Shown one piece after another: positions 1 through 10,401 of a DNA stretch of 64,000 nt. The stretch is from Diprion similis (lineage: Eukaryota > Arthropoda > Insecta > Hymenoptera > Diprionidae), in the NCBI RefSeq assembly GCF_021155765.1, contig NC_060106.1, positions 10,857,501 through 10,921,500 of the forward strand, in the 5' to 3' direction. Below the pieces are notes generated by a model, which was given only the letters and a program-made list of their open reading frames with translations, had not been told where the DNA came from and did no database searches. How positions within the stretch are numbered: position 1 is the first letter of the stretch; the number at the start of each line of letters is the position of its first letter. The position numbers and the translations under genes were made by a program.

Positions 1-2454
1 GTGGGAAAATTGGTAAATTTTTGCCAACCGTGAATGGGCGAATAACTAGTAACCGCTAGTTTGAACCGTGGATTCAGAAATAAAATACTTGAAAACTCGT
101 CATCTTGAGTTCTTTTTTTTCTAAGTATTATTCCACTTTATTTCGTTAACTCGTCTCGACCTCCGTACAACGATTGTCATCAAACGCCAGCGTGTTCTTC
201 AAATTTTACGTGAGAATTGCTGATATTACGAGTGTAAAAACTCCAAGAAACCGCGAGGTTGAAATTGGTATAACGTTACTATTCACTTAATTTTAAAATG
301 ATTTTTAAGGAACTAACATTTCAAAATATCAGCGTTTTTTTTTTCAGTACAGTTTTCGGAATTTCAGACAATTCCAAAGTCGTGAAATAAAGGTTTTTCC
401 TCAGTACGAATCGTTACGATAACGTCACTAATTTCAATGTGATTCGAAACTAGCTAATTCTACATACGGTAGTTTCAGATGATTAGCCCCCTATCGCCGG
501 ATGTGTTATACGTGTCCCCAACTGATTTTTCTGCATTCTATTGGCGTAGATACAGAGTCGTTATTACACGATCAACCGCAGCGGCATGCAATTGCAAATT
601 TCAACACCAAGGGAGGAATTTCGTTTCAATAACAAGCAGACGATTTATTGGTGGGTTTATTTCCTGACGGGAATGCGGCGTCGTTATATATTGAATGTTA
701 AACGGCGTTAAGTACATTTATCAACTTTGCAATCGAACGATTCGATCCTTGTATTCTTATCTTGTACTGTAAATTACGCCAGTCAATTCAGTGGATTTTA
801 GACATTCTAATTGCCAGCAAGATCCTAATGATTGCAGTACACTGCACTGAACCTCGTCAACGTATAGAAAGTATTCACCTCGCTGCACGAATTCCTTATA
901 CCACAACACAGTTCGTCAAACTCTGAGTTGCGAGTTCAACTTCGAGGTTTTACACGAATTGACAAATTTATTTTAAAGAATCTGTAAGAATTTTGACTCA
1001 AATGATAATCATTTTCCAATCATTTTAATATGGTATCGATTAATCGTTCAATAATTATTGATTTTCAAACTTTTAGACAAGATCTGTTGCCTCGCAAGGT
1101 GAATGATCAAAAAAAAAAAATTTACGTCATAACTGATCTTGACGTTATACGTGCATAAATATAGATTATAAGCTAGTATAATAATATTCGTTGACTTTTT
1201 CAGAACAACATAATTTATAGGGCAGGAAAATATTTACAAGAAAAAGGAATCTATTCGTTGCATATTTTTGGATCATTTAAGCTAATAGATACAGTTTTAC
1301 ATTTTTATTTTTTTTGTCTAACCAGTCATTAGAATATCAACTAGCTTCCTGTGCAGGGATATAAAGCATTTAACGCTGTATTGATACGGATAACGATCGA
1401 TGGATCTTTTCGCCCATGTATATGTTGTTATACAGCACTCGAGGAATTCAACTTCCTGCATGACTGTTACAAGGTGGTTTTTTTTTCTATCCAGGTACAC
1501 GATACGCGTGCGTTGAGACCTTGAATCCGTAACTTAATAATGCTTGCCTTCATTATACGGCCATTGAATTTTCAAAGGACCAAGAACGAAGAAGCGTGAC
1601 AGCGTGTGAAATTCCCAAAAAAAATAAAAATGGCAAACGGTCGTGACGTAAGGTTGCAATAATATCCGTAATCGATTGCATTGGGTAAAATAAAAATAGC
1701 TTTGTGCATGAATTTTCATGTGTTTTCCCCCTCTGTATCTCATATAACACCTATAAAACGATCGAGGCATCGTTCGTCAGCACATCGACTTCGTAACGAA
1801 ACGCTCTTTCCGCGAGACCGAAAGTGTACGCGCAACTTTCTACACACGTAGATATAATAATAAATTTCTCCACGATCGTGAGTGTTTCTTTTTTATAAGA
1901 TTTTTGCTCTCACACAGAGCCGGGATTGAATATTTGTCGTGACGGTATCGAATCGATAATAATTAACCGAAACGAGAGTGAATTCATGCCAAATGGCTAA
2001 AGACGTTTTTGACTGTATTTTCACGGAAGAATTGAGCGAAAAAATGTTACCAAAGTCACCGCTTAAACGATATCCAAATGAATCAAAGCAATCGCATGTG
2101 TCTTGACGCATGCCACGTGATTCGGTGTAAATAATTCATAAAAACCATCCAGACGTCGCGTATGTATAATTTAATTTCTGTTAATTTATTTGCTACATAC
2201 CTTCTACCTACATATTCAATATTCATGCGGAGACTTTAAAAAAAAAGTATATAACGCGCGTGCGTAAATCGTCAGGTCTTCCAAGCTTGGTATCTGATCC
2301 GGTCCTGCGTCACGTGACTTCCGACGATTAGTACGCGCCACACCCTGCGTCGACGCTTGATTCAAAGGGAAACGAAAAAATAAAATGCAATTGCAAAGTA
2401 AATATATCAAAACTCCCGGATGGTTTGTTTGGGGGCTAATTCGTCGCAGGGCTA

Positions 2455-2457
2455 TAC

Positions 2458-2488
<31 letters not shown>

Positions 2489-2500
2489 CACATATATACT
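2455..2500. repeat. TA microsatellite
   Basis: A run of alternating T and A about 20 bases long, flanked by imperfect TA/CA repeats. It is the source of a spurious short minus-strand frame. Confidence 0.9.
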
Positions 2501-5462
2501 TGTGTCACCGCTTGTAATTCATGAAAATTTCCACTCAAGTTGCAGAATCACTTAGCTCGTGCAACATTGCTAACCTTTGAACGTATGATGTGGACGTGAA
2601 TTATTGTTCTAACTATTAAAACGGGTATCGCGAAAAGAATTTATGTCCATGATGTCACATCGATCCAGGAAAAAAATTGTTATATGTAACGAAAATTTAG
2701 CACACTGTCTTTGTTCGATTTGACGTTATAATAAGCACACGAAATACGACTTGATAACGCCAGTACACGTCCGCTAAAACGGCGCGGTCTTATTCACGGA
2801 CACACTGTCCTCGGTAATATTAAAAACAGCATTTCGATGAATAACAATTTTCCTAAAGAAGCGACGTCTGTGTTTTATATCCATACCTGAAACGCAACGT
2901 ATGTCCAATGACAAAAAATAAATTGTTACTTCAATGGAACGCGATAAAAGTGAAGTACAAAATAAAGAAAAGAAAAAAGAAGATGGAGTGAAGTGGAATT
3001 TCGCACGGAATTAGAGGAACTACCTGCTTTCTGTATCACTGAAGTTGGTCTTCACTGGTACGGCGAACTGGGATATACGAAGATTCAGTTTGTTTGAAAA
3101 ATAAATATGTCCTTACATCTTGCGAAAGGTATAGGAGCGCCAGAAATAGAGCTAACGTATAGGGAGTTCATCCGACCCGATAGTTTTATCGACCTTTTTC
3201 ATCGTGAAAAATTCAGTGGTGAATACTAGCGTAATATGCAGGTATATATCATGGATCATAGCTGTGCATAGGAACGCATCATTTCCTTATTTCCGTGAGA
3301 AATTTTTCCACGTCGCAAAGTTGCGGAGCTGCTAATAACTCGCCTAATTACGTGATTAAGAAAGAAGAAGAAGAAGAAAAAAAAATCCATCAGCGTTAAT
3401 CACTAAAATTCTTCGCGATAACATCGAAACATCCCATAGTCGTAAAAACTCGAGCAGGTAGACGTCATCGCTGGCATCACTGAGTGCTGCGCAGTTTTCG
3501 AATCAGTATTCCACACAGGATGGACTCGACAGTTTTCAATCAGGAATCAAGATTTGTGTCTTCGCAATACCAAGATCTGTTTGCCTGGACTTATCCGCTA
3601 TCGCTTCGGAGAAGTCCGACATGAAATTCGACGATGATCGAGGTTGTGGTTGGCCACCTTCTCGTTAAATTTTCCCGTCCGCACGGGATATACATAATGC
3701 ATTATACCTGGATAAAAGACTTGGGTTAGGATGCCTACGGTGTAGAGGATGAATGAAAAGCGACTTATGGGACCAGCCTATTGCCTCAGGTAACATCGGG
3801 GCAACTGATCACCTCGACAAAACCAGTCGATGGAGACTTGAATGCGCCCAGATAGCCAATGGAGGATGGAATATGACGAAAAAGAATTCTGCAGAACCAG
3901 TCCGGTCATTCACGATATGTCCTTAATATATCGCAATGAAACTAGGCTTGGCAATAGTCGTTAAATATCGGGTTAAAAAGTTTCATCCAAGAGTAAATGC
4001 AGTTGCTAAAGATAGATCGCAAAAATTTTACGAAGTGTACAAATAGCGATACGTCATGTCGGCAGATTGATCGTATTTTACGGGACAGGCTTAGCTCCAT
4101 TCGTGGGCTTCTGGTTGGAGAGAAGAGGAAAGAGAGAGAGAGAGAATGAGCCTATATTCTCTTCAGTGATGCTCAAATTGTCGCTATTTTGTCCGAGTGA
4201 GTATTTGCACTGCAGAAACGATCGACGACGTCGTCGATAGCTGATTGGTCTCCGCAGCTCTCTTGATCAATCAAATGCTGCTTATATGCGTCGACGGAAA
4301 TTTGAGAGGAAACTTATTAGCTGACCTCTGACAATGAGCAGAAGAAGGAGGCAGAGTGCACGGTGTGCATATTAACGAACCGTTGCATTGCGCTGAATAA
4401 GTAACGTTACCGTTGTAGTTGCATATGAACAGTCCCCAACTACTAGTACCGATGAACATGTTAAGGGATATATTGGGAATCGGTTTGAGCACCACTGAAA
4501 GAAACCGGCACCAACAGGCACCTCCTAGATACGGTTATGACTGTGCCTGTTGTGCCTTATAGACGAATAGAAGCCGTGGATGCGGTGAAAGCAAAAAGTT
4601 TGTTACTCTGTGCGAAGAACGTGGTCTCGTCGTTGACTGATATTCCGATTTAAGACCATCGCCCGTTGGACATGCAGGTGTAGCTAAGTATCTCGCGAGA
4701 ATGAAATGGGCGAGGCGTCAGACGTTATCGGCCAACGCGTGACGAAGCACGTGACGAGCAGAGAATATATTATTCCACTTTTGAACACGCTCACTTCTAC
4801 GTCCTTATACTGCGAAGTCGAAGACACCTGCAGGGGGTTAAGTACTCGATCTAGAAAATCGAATTTCCAGCTTAGCCTGATGACGGATTTGTTGAAATCT
4901 AGGCATAGTTTCGAGATTTTTCTGCGTTTGATTGAAAATTCAAAGTGTAGCAGACGTTGGAAACGGGTAAAACGGAAGTAGAGACGGATCGTGCAATATA
5001 ATATTTAAACAGATCAATGTCTCCGATCAACTCGTTCCTGCAAAGCATGATTTTCGACGTTGAACGTAGAGCAGTATACAAATGATTGAGCGAAATGAAA
5101 TTCCATGGCGTGATATCCTAGTTTTCGACATACATCGAATGCGTATGAGGTGTACGTTGAAATTGCGATATAACTTGCAGTTAATCAACGGGACAACCAG
5201 CTTTCTAAAACTCGAGTCTCTGTAGGTCTTACAATTGAGTAGACCGAAGGTGAGGTGTCGTTGCAAAGACCAAGTAAACGAAAAGCAAACTTTTCGACAT
5301 AACGTTAGTATCTTATAGTATTAGAATAGCATGACGGAATTAGCATTCAATTCAAGATGCATGGATCGGACAAGAAAGTGCAGCATCGATCGCACCGTCA
5401 TCCATTACTTAAACCACGCGAGGTGAAAGTTGAGTATAAGACTGGGTGTATCAGGTCGCGAG

Positions 5463-5497
5463 TACCTACTACCTACTACCTACTACCTACTACCTAC
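5463..5497. repeat. heptanucleotide tandem repeat (TACCTAC)n
   Basis: About five perfect head-to-tail copies of a 7-bp unit, TACCTAC, followed by a partial copy. No coding role is visible. Confidence 0.9.
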
Positions 5498-6907
5498 GTA
5501 CCGCAGGAATCTCTTACGTATATTCGGCTATCACCTTTGCCACGTTACTTGTTTAGAGCAACAGTAAAGTACACGGACTGGGTTGCTTAGACGATCGCAA
5601 TTTGCCCGATCTGTCCGTGTGCACACAATACGCTTGTGCAGGTTAATTAAACGCCCGAGGAAATGCCCCGTTGACTTCTTATTAGGATTGATAATAGCAC
5701 AAGCTCTTCGCCTGTGGGTTGAATTTCGTTCTCGATCAAAGTATATTGATCATCGATCCGCAGTGTAGATCTATCGAGGAACTGATGGTTTAGCTCGGTA
5801 CCACGAACTCGGTCTACTCGGCGCACATGTACAACGTGTACGTCATTCAGGAAAGTCTTATGCCAAGTGACCATGCTGACGATCGCTTGTCAAGCATCGT
5901 ACCACAAATAAACGGTAAAAATTAAGCTGCTGCTACTAGGATATGCGATACCCGCGGGCTACATCAGCCGCGTCAAAGGTCAAGCTGATCCATATGTACG
6001 AAAGCCATTTGAAATGATAAGTTACCTTCGGCCCGTACACTCGGTTTATACAACTGTGAATTTTACTCTACGATATACCTGTGAGATCAGTAAACACGAT
6101 GGGTAAAAAATAAATGAATTGCTTTTGAGTGACAAAACAAAAATAGTTTGGAACCATTAGAAAACTCGCCACGCACCCTGGAACGCAGGGTGATAAATTC
6201 ATGATATCGTGCGATGTCTATAACCTGCTGTTGGGATATTTACCGCGCGCATCACATTTTTTTAAAATAGCATTACGTAAGAAGGCAGTTTTCGCGAGCG
6301 GTCGTGCATTAGAGTAATTTTCGGTGCGAATTATTGCTTCGTAATAAGAACGTCATGCCTACTGCACGCAGGCCGCTTACATACCTACTTATAATGCAGT
6401 GTGTATAATGTTCGAGCAAAGCTTCAGACGGCATCGTTTCAATTTGTTTACTCTTTGTGACGACTCCGCGCGACAACAACTGCAGATGCAGCGAAACATG
6501 GCTAGCTTTGTGCTGTAGGCAATTCCGCATTGATCTACACGTAATATGCGCACGTTAGACCATATACTCAATGACGAACAAAACGATCATCGGAGTGACG
6601 ACACGCGAGCGTGCTACAACAATTGTTTTACGCTTATTGTCGTGTCGAATAAAAGAATTAAAAAGAATGCCGCAGCAGATGGCGCATGTAGACCTGTTGA
6701 TTAACCGCAGGTCTGTGTCTGTATAGCTATCCGCGAAGAGAAATGAGGACATGTTTTCAGCCTTTTCATCGCTGAACATACATTTGCAAAGAATGCAAGC
6801 AATGGTTGAAAATTTGCTGCAATTCAGTATGCATCACATCCTGCTACGTATTCGGTTCGAAAATAATTAATTTATTACAACGGTAGTCTGTATGTTATGC
6901 ATGTGTA

Positions 6908-7375
6908 TGGGGCATTCCATGACACCTCGATCAAGATTCTAAGTCGATGTATCAAATTGGTTTTATAATTTTTATCGATGTACATGACGAAAAACATAAT
7001 CGCAATTTTTTCACAATTTGCGACCCAGCGTATCTGAAGTATGACATAAAACCTTGAAAAAAATACCCCAGATTCTAAATTCTGAAAGAATTCCGAAATA
7101 TCTTATCTAACTTATCTTTGATGTTACGAAATCTCCATCTTCTAATAGGTGTCAAAAAATTCGTTGTATTTCATAAGTTTTTCTGAATTTTTTCAGAATT
7201 TAGAAAGTGAGTTTTTTTTATAAAGTTTTTAAATCATATTTCACAAACGCTGGGTCGAAAAATTGTGCAAAAAATTGCGATCGCACTTTTCGTCATGTAC
7301 ACTTATGCAAAAAATGATAAAACCAATCTGAGACATCGACTTAGAATCTTGATCGAGACGTCGTGGAATGCCCCA
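6908..7375. mobile_element. fold-back MITE, about 468 bp, nearly full-length palindrome
   Basis: The left end starts TGGGGCATTCCA and the right end finishes with its reverse complement. The arms of about 230 bp match inward almost to the centre: for example the CGACCCAGCG-type block near 7020 pairs with the CGCTGGGTCG block near 7250, and TTCTAAATTCTGAAA near 7075 pairs with TTTCAGAATTTAGAAA near 7190. TA dinucleotides flank both ends (6906-6907 and 7376-7377), as expected of a Tc1/mariner-type target duplication. There is no transposase ORF, so it would be non-autonomous. The right end abuts a TA microsatellite. Confidence 0.85.
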
Positions 7376-7377
7376 TA

Positions 7378-9399
7378 CATATATATATATATATATATTG
7401 GAATGAATAAAATTGGACTGCAACGTCGTTCGTTTCTAACAACAACGTATAACCGCCTAAGGAAGTTAGGCTACAGGTGCATCGGCCAACCCCCAAAGAA
7501 GAGTATTGATTTTAGGGGTTGCACCCTCTTTAGATATCATGCCGATGAAGAATTAGGTGGCACACAGAGAGTTGTAGATCACCAACAAGTCGTGCAGTAC
7601 ATTTTTCAAGTAACGAGATAAAGAAATCGGTTCTCTTTCCTCGGTTTCCACCGATACGTATGATGGTTTTTATACCGCAGTGCCTATACGAGATAGTATG
7701 GTTTCCTCTTTGTAATCGCAAGTAAGAAAAAGAAAAAAGAACCGCCTGTCTGTTGGGAACTATAAAAATGAATTACGAAATGAATATCATAATTGCTCTG
7801 AGGAATCTTACAGTGACGTGCTGATTTGGAAAAAAAAAAAAAAAAAATCCGAACTTAATCTCCTCGCCTTGCTGTTTATGCCACGGAAAGTTTTCGGCAA
7901 TTATTATACAACCCGCTTGCAAAGTACCGCGTCTTATATCTACCTGTGCGTACCGTCCATGAATTTTCAATTAACCTAACTACCCGCAGTTTCCGTCGGC
8001 TAAAAATATCGCCAATCTAGCCGCGCCTGTAAATTGCATATCAGATTCCACGTAAATGCTCACTATTCTCTACAGTATACGCATGTATGTATGTATGTAT
8101 GTATGTATGTATGTTCAGAGAACCGTAACTTCAACTTTGCATATGATATAATAGTGAAAAAGTATCTCCGCAGATTTCGTTCAACTATCGATTGGAATTT
8201 TTTTTTTTTAATTTTCTTCTTTTTCTTCGGTGTTTGGTTTACTCTATTCGTGTACGTTAGGGTGAAAATTGTAATAGCACATTTCCTTTATCGGGTCGTA
8301 AAGTGATGTGAGTAGAGTCTGAGTCAACTATTGATAAAAATTAGTATAGTTTTACGAAAAAATCTTACGATATATGCGTAACATACAGTATCTTGTTACG
8401 AAATTTGCGTCACTAGACACGTATGTGTGTACAACAAATATCGCGTGATGCATTTTTTATAATCCAACGATTCCGCTTCGAGATACGTAAAGAATCTCAA
8501 TAACTGGACCTTGAAGGACTTTTATTGCACGTGTAATAATATGACTCGTACAATGGTAGATTAGTAGAATTTCTCGTGAAACGAGTACAATCATCAATTT
8601 CTTACAATTAAAACGCTGAACACTTATCAATCAGGCTGTATCATACAATAATTTCGCGAACATTATGTAACGAATTCGTATCTAAAATTGAATGAAAAGA
8701 GGCGAAAAAGAAAAGTTCGAAATTTAATCAGACAAATATGTTTCGCAGAGGTGAGGAGAAATTTCAGGCAATAAGAAACCGGTCTATTAAACTAACAATA
8801 AAATTGTTTCTTTCATACAGGGTGCAACTATACGTTAAGTAACCGATTTCGGAAATACGCCATTTTATGAAAGTTCCGTTTTCGCGTCGCTCTCTCAACA
8901 TGGCGTGCGACTCGCTTATTTTCGTACGAATAAGTAGGTACGTAATATACCTATTCAATGTCATCGTGAAGCCTCGAGGAAGAGATAACGGCCATAATGA
9001 ACCGTTGCAAACGATAATCGAAAGTCGTTCGCTAAGTGTGCCAATACTTATATTTTTTTTCTCTAATTTAAATTGCATTGCACAGAGACGAAGACAACGG
9101 TAACGTCCACGAGATTTTTAACAATAACAGATCATACAGAAACCCGTCACCACATTACTCGTAAGTAAGCTTATTATTCGCGGAATGCGATGAATTTTCG
9201 AACAAATCTAAAAATGACAAATATCTTTGGTGCGCGTTACGTCAAGTATTTCAGTCGTCGTGAAACGCGATGTAAACATTGCCTCGTGCGCAGGAATAGG
9301 AAAGGGGCGATGAAAGGAGGCGGAGAGGAGAGGAGAGGAAAGACGTGGCAACGCTGACTCGCCGCTCTTTTATCGTCACGCATATTGTGTTGGTGGCAG
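7378..9399. other. no gene recognised (probable intron of the upstream carbonic anhydrase)
   Basis: AT-rich sequence with a TA microsatellite at about 7378-7399, poly(A)/poly(T) runs and an ATGT repeat. A 118-codon frame across 7265-7621 starts inside the MITE and reads through the TA repeat, so it is not credible. I see no splice-bordered coding exon. Confidence 0.4.
8083..8114. repeat. ATGT tetranucleotide microsatellite
   Basis: About eight uninterrupted copies of ATGT. Confidence 0.9.
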
Positions 9400-9451
9400 T
9401 GGATGGTGGATGGTGGATGGTGGATGGTGGATGGTGGATGGTGGATGGTGG
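9400..9451. repeat. heptanucleotide tandem repeat (GGATGGT)n
   Basis: About seven perfect copies of GGATGGT in a purine-rich strand. It lies roughly 175 bp downstream of the putative carbonic anhydrase first-exon donor, so inside its intron 1. The minus-strand ORFs covering it are repeat artefacts. Confidence 0.9.
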
Positions 9452-9625
9452 GTAATAAAGCCCCACGAGTCGCGAGTTCCGAACGCGGGACGAAGAGGTG
9501 CAATAATAGGATGAGGACACGTCGTTCGTACCTACGTTGGAAATGAGTTGTAATAAAATAGGAAGTAACGAAGGGAGAGGTAAAGAAAAAAAGAAAGAAT
9601 AATGATAATTGGGGTAATGACTGAC

Positions 9626-9665
9626 CGTTGACAGTTGAGTATCCCCATTCGTTCATGCCGGCCAT
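9626..9665 (-). CDS. putative first coding exon of an alpha-carbonic anhydrase (partial gene)
   Basis: The minus strand reads MAGMNEWGYSTVN plus one base of a Gly codon, then a strong donor (CAACG|GTCAGT). Alpha-carbonic anhydrases of the cytosolic class begin with a short leader ending in W-G-Y-x-x-x-N-G-P. From what I recall of vertebrate CA genes, the first intron interrupts the same Gly codon after its first base, as here. The start ATG has a good context (CCCACGATGG). The enzyme would be a zinc metalloenzyme interconverting CO2 and bicarbonate. None of its catalytic exons is visible between here and the left edge, so the rest presumably lies outside the window behind a first intron of more than 9 kb. 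With only 13 residues this is a tentative call; the longer overlapping minus-strand frames are unconvincing. Confidence 0.5.
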
Positions 9666-9950
9666 CGTGGGGAGGTTTAAGGGAAATTGAGGTCTGCGAA
9701 GTTGAGGTCCGAGTATAGCCTGCTCCCGGACGTCTTGTCCACTTGAACTCCCCTGTTTCTAGATCGAACTCGCGTCCAGCGTCTTCTTCTCTGTCTCGAA
9801 CTAGCGCCAAGGAAGCAGCAGCCGCCGTTCACGTTATGTCTCGTTCAGGGCTCGAGTCGATCGAATAGTGCAAGAACAAGAATCGCGCTAATAGCGAGCG
9901 GGTGCCGCAACAAGTGAATGAAAATCGACGAGGATATTCAAACGCGTTAT
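9666..9950 (-). promoter_or_regulatory. putative 5'UTR and core promoter of the carbonic anhydrase-like gene
   Basis: GC- and CpG-enriched DNA just upstream (minus strand) of the putative start codon, in contrast to the AT-rich surroundings. No TATA box is clear. The exact transcription start cannot be placed by eye. Confidence 0.35.
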
Positions 9951-10152
9951 TTAAAGACTGATTGGAAACCTCCTACTTTATTTATTTATTTATTGATTTA
10001 TACTTTCATACACCGGACGCGGACGCGCGTGTCTTTATTATGGTTCTGTGGTTGATTACGAGGTCTCGGAGAGCGAGAAACTTTACTACCGCACGCTTCG
10101 AGCAGATGTGTAAAACTGTAAAGCCGGCCGGCCTGGAGGGCAGCTTATAACC

Positions 10153-10196
10153 CACGTGGTCACGTGACCCCGAGTAACGACTCACCGCGCATGCGT
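10153..10196. promoter_or_regulatory. paired E-boxes plus NRF-1-like site
   Basis: CACGTG occurs at 10153-10158 and again at 10161-10166. The second sits inside a perfect 12-bp palindrome GGTCACGTGACC (10158-10169), the type of site bound by bHLH-ZIP factors of the USF/MITF/TFEB group. GCGCATGCGT at 10187-10196 resembles the NRF-1/Ewg consensus. The cluster is about 500 bp upstream of the carbonic anhydrase-like start on the minus strand. Motif identity is direct; function is inference. Confidence 0.5.
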
Positions 10197-10285
10197 CGGT
10201 AAATATTTACACGTGCACCTGACCCCTCAACCCGCCGCGAGGATTCCCCGCGCCACCAAGTCTCAAGTCTCGCAGCGTCGGCGTC

Positions 10286-10310
10286 TTACCTGTCTTACCT
10301 GCCTTACCTG
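10286..10310 (-). promoter_or_regulatory. three tandem CAGGTAA motifs (Zelda-like) in a 9-bp repeat
   Basis: On the minus strand CAGGTAA occurs three times at exact 9-bp spacing (10286-10292, 10295-10301, 10304-10310). CAGGTA-type heptamers are the binding sites of the insect pioneer factor Zelda/Vielfaltig. A fourth copy lies near 10511. The motif is also splice-donor-like, so chance or a simple repeat cannot be excluded. Confidence 0.4.
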
Positions 10311-10401
10311 TCTCTCATCGCTGGACGCCAGACGAGCCCGACGACTAGAGGAATACTCATCTGTACGGAAAACTCGCCCGCGATGCCGTTTCCTTTTCTA
10401 G

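Larger units (their letters stand above)
1..6905. other. long stretch without a recognisable coding exon
   Basis: No open frame here shows a protein family I recognise; all are short and lack convincing splice borders. Because the first coding exon of a minus-strand carbonic anhydrase lies at 9626-9665 and none of its later exons (zinc-histidine motif, C-terminal motif) could be found to its left, the simplest reading is that this is intron 1 of that gene. This is inference. The region carries simple repeats (a TA run near 2461-2482, GA-rich DNA near 4130-4146, a 7-bp repeat at 5463-5497). Confidence 0.4.

Noticed and set aside
7265-7621. 118-codon plus-strand ORF
   Set aside because: It begins inside the fold-back MITE and reads through a TA microsatellite (poly Ile-Tyr), so it is an artefact of repeats.
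9237-9810. Several long minus-strand ORFs (up to 142 codons)
   Set aside because: One reads through the GGATGGT repeat (Ser/Thr/Ile/His/Pro repeats) and others overlap the putative carbonic anhydrase start exon in different frames. Only the short spliced exon has family support.
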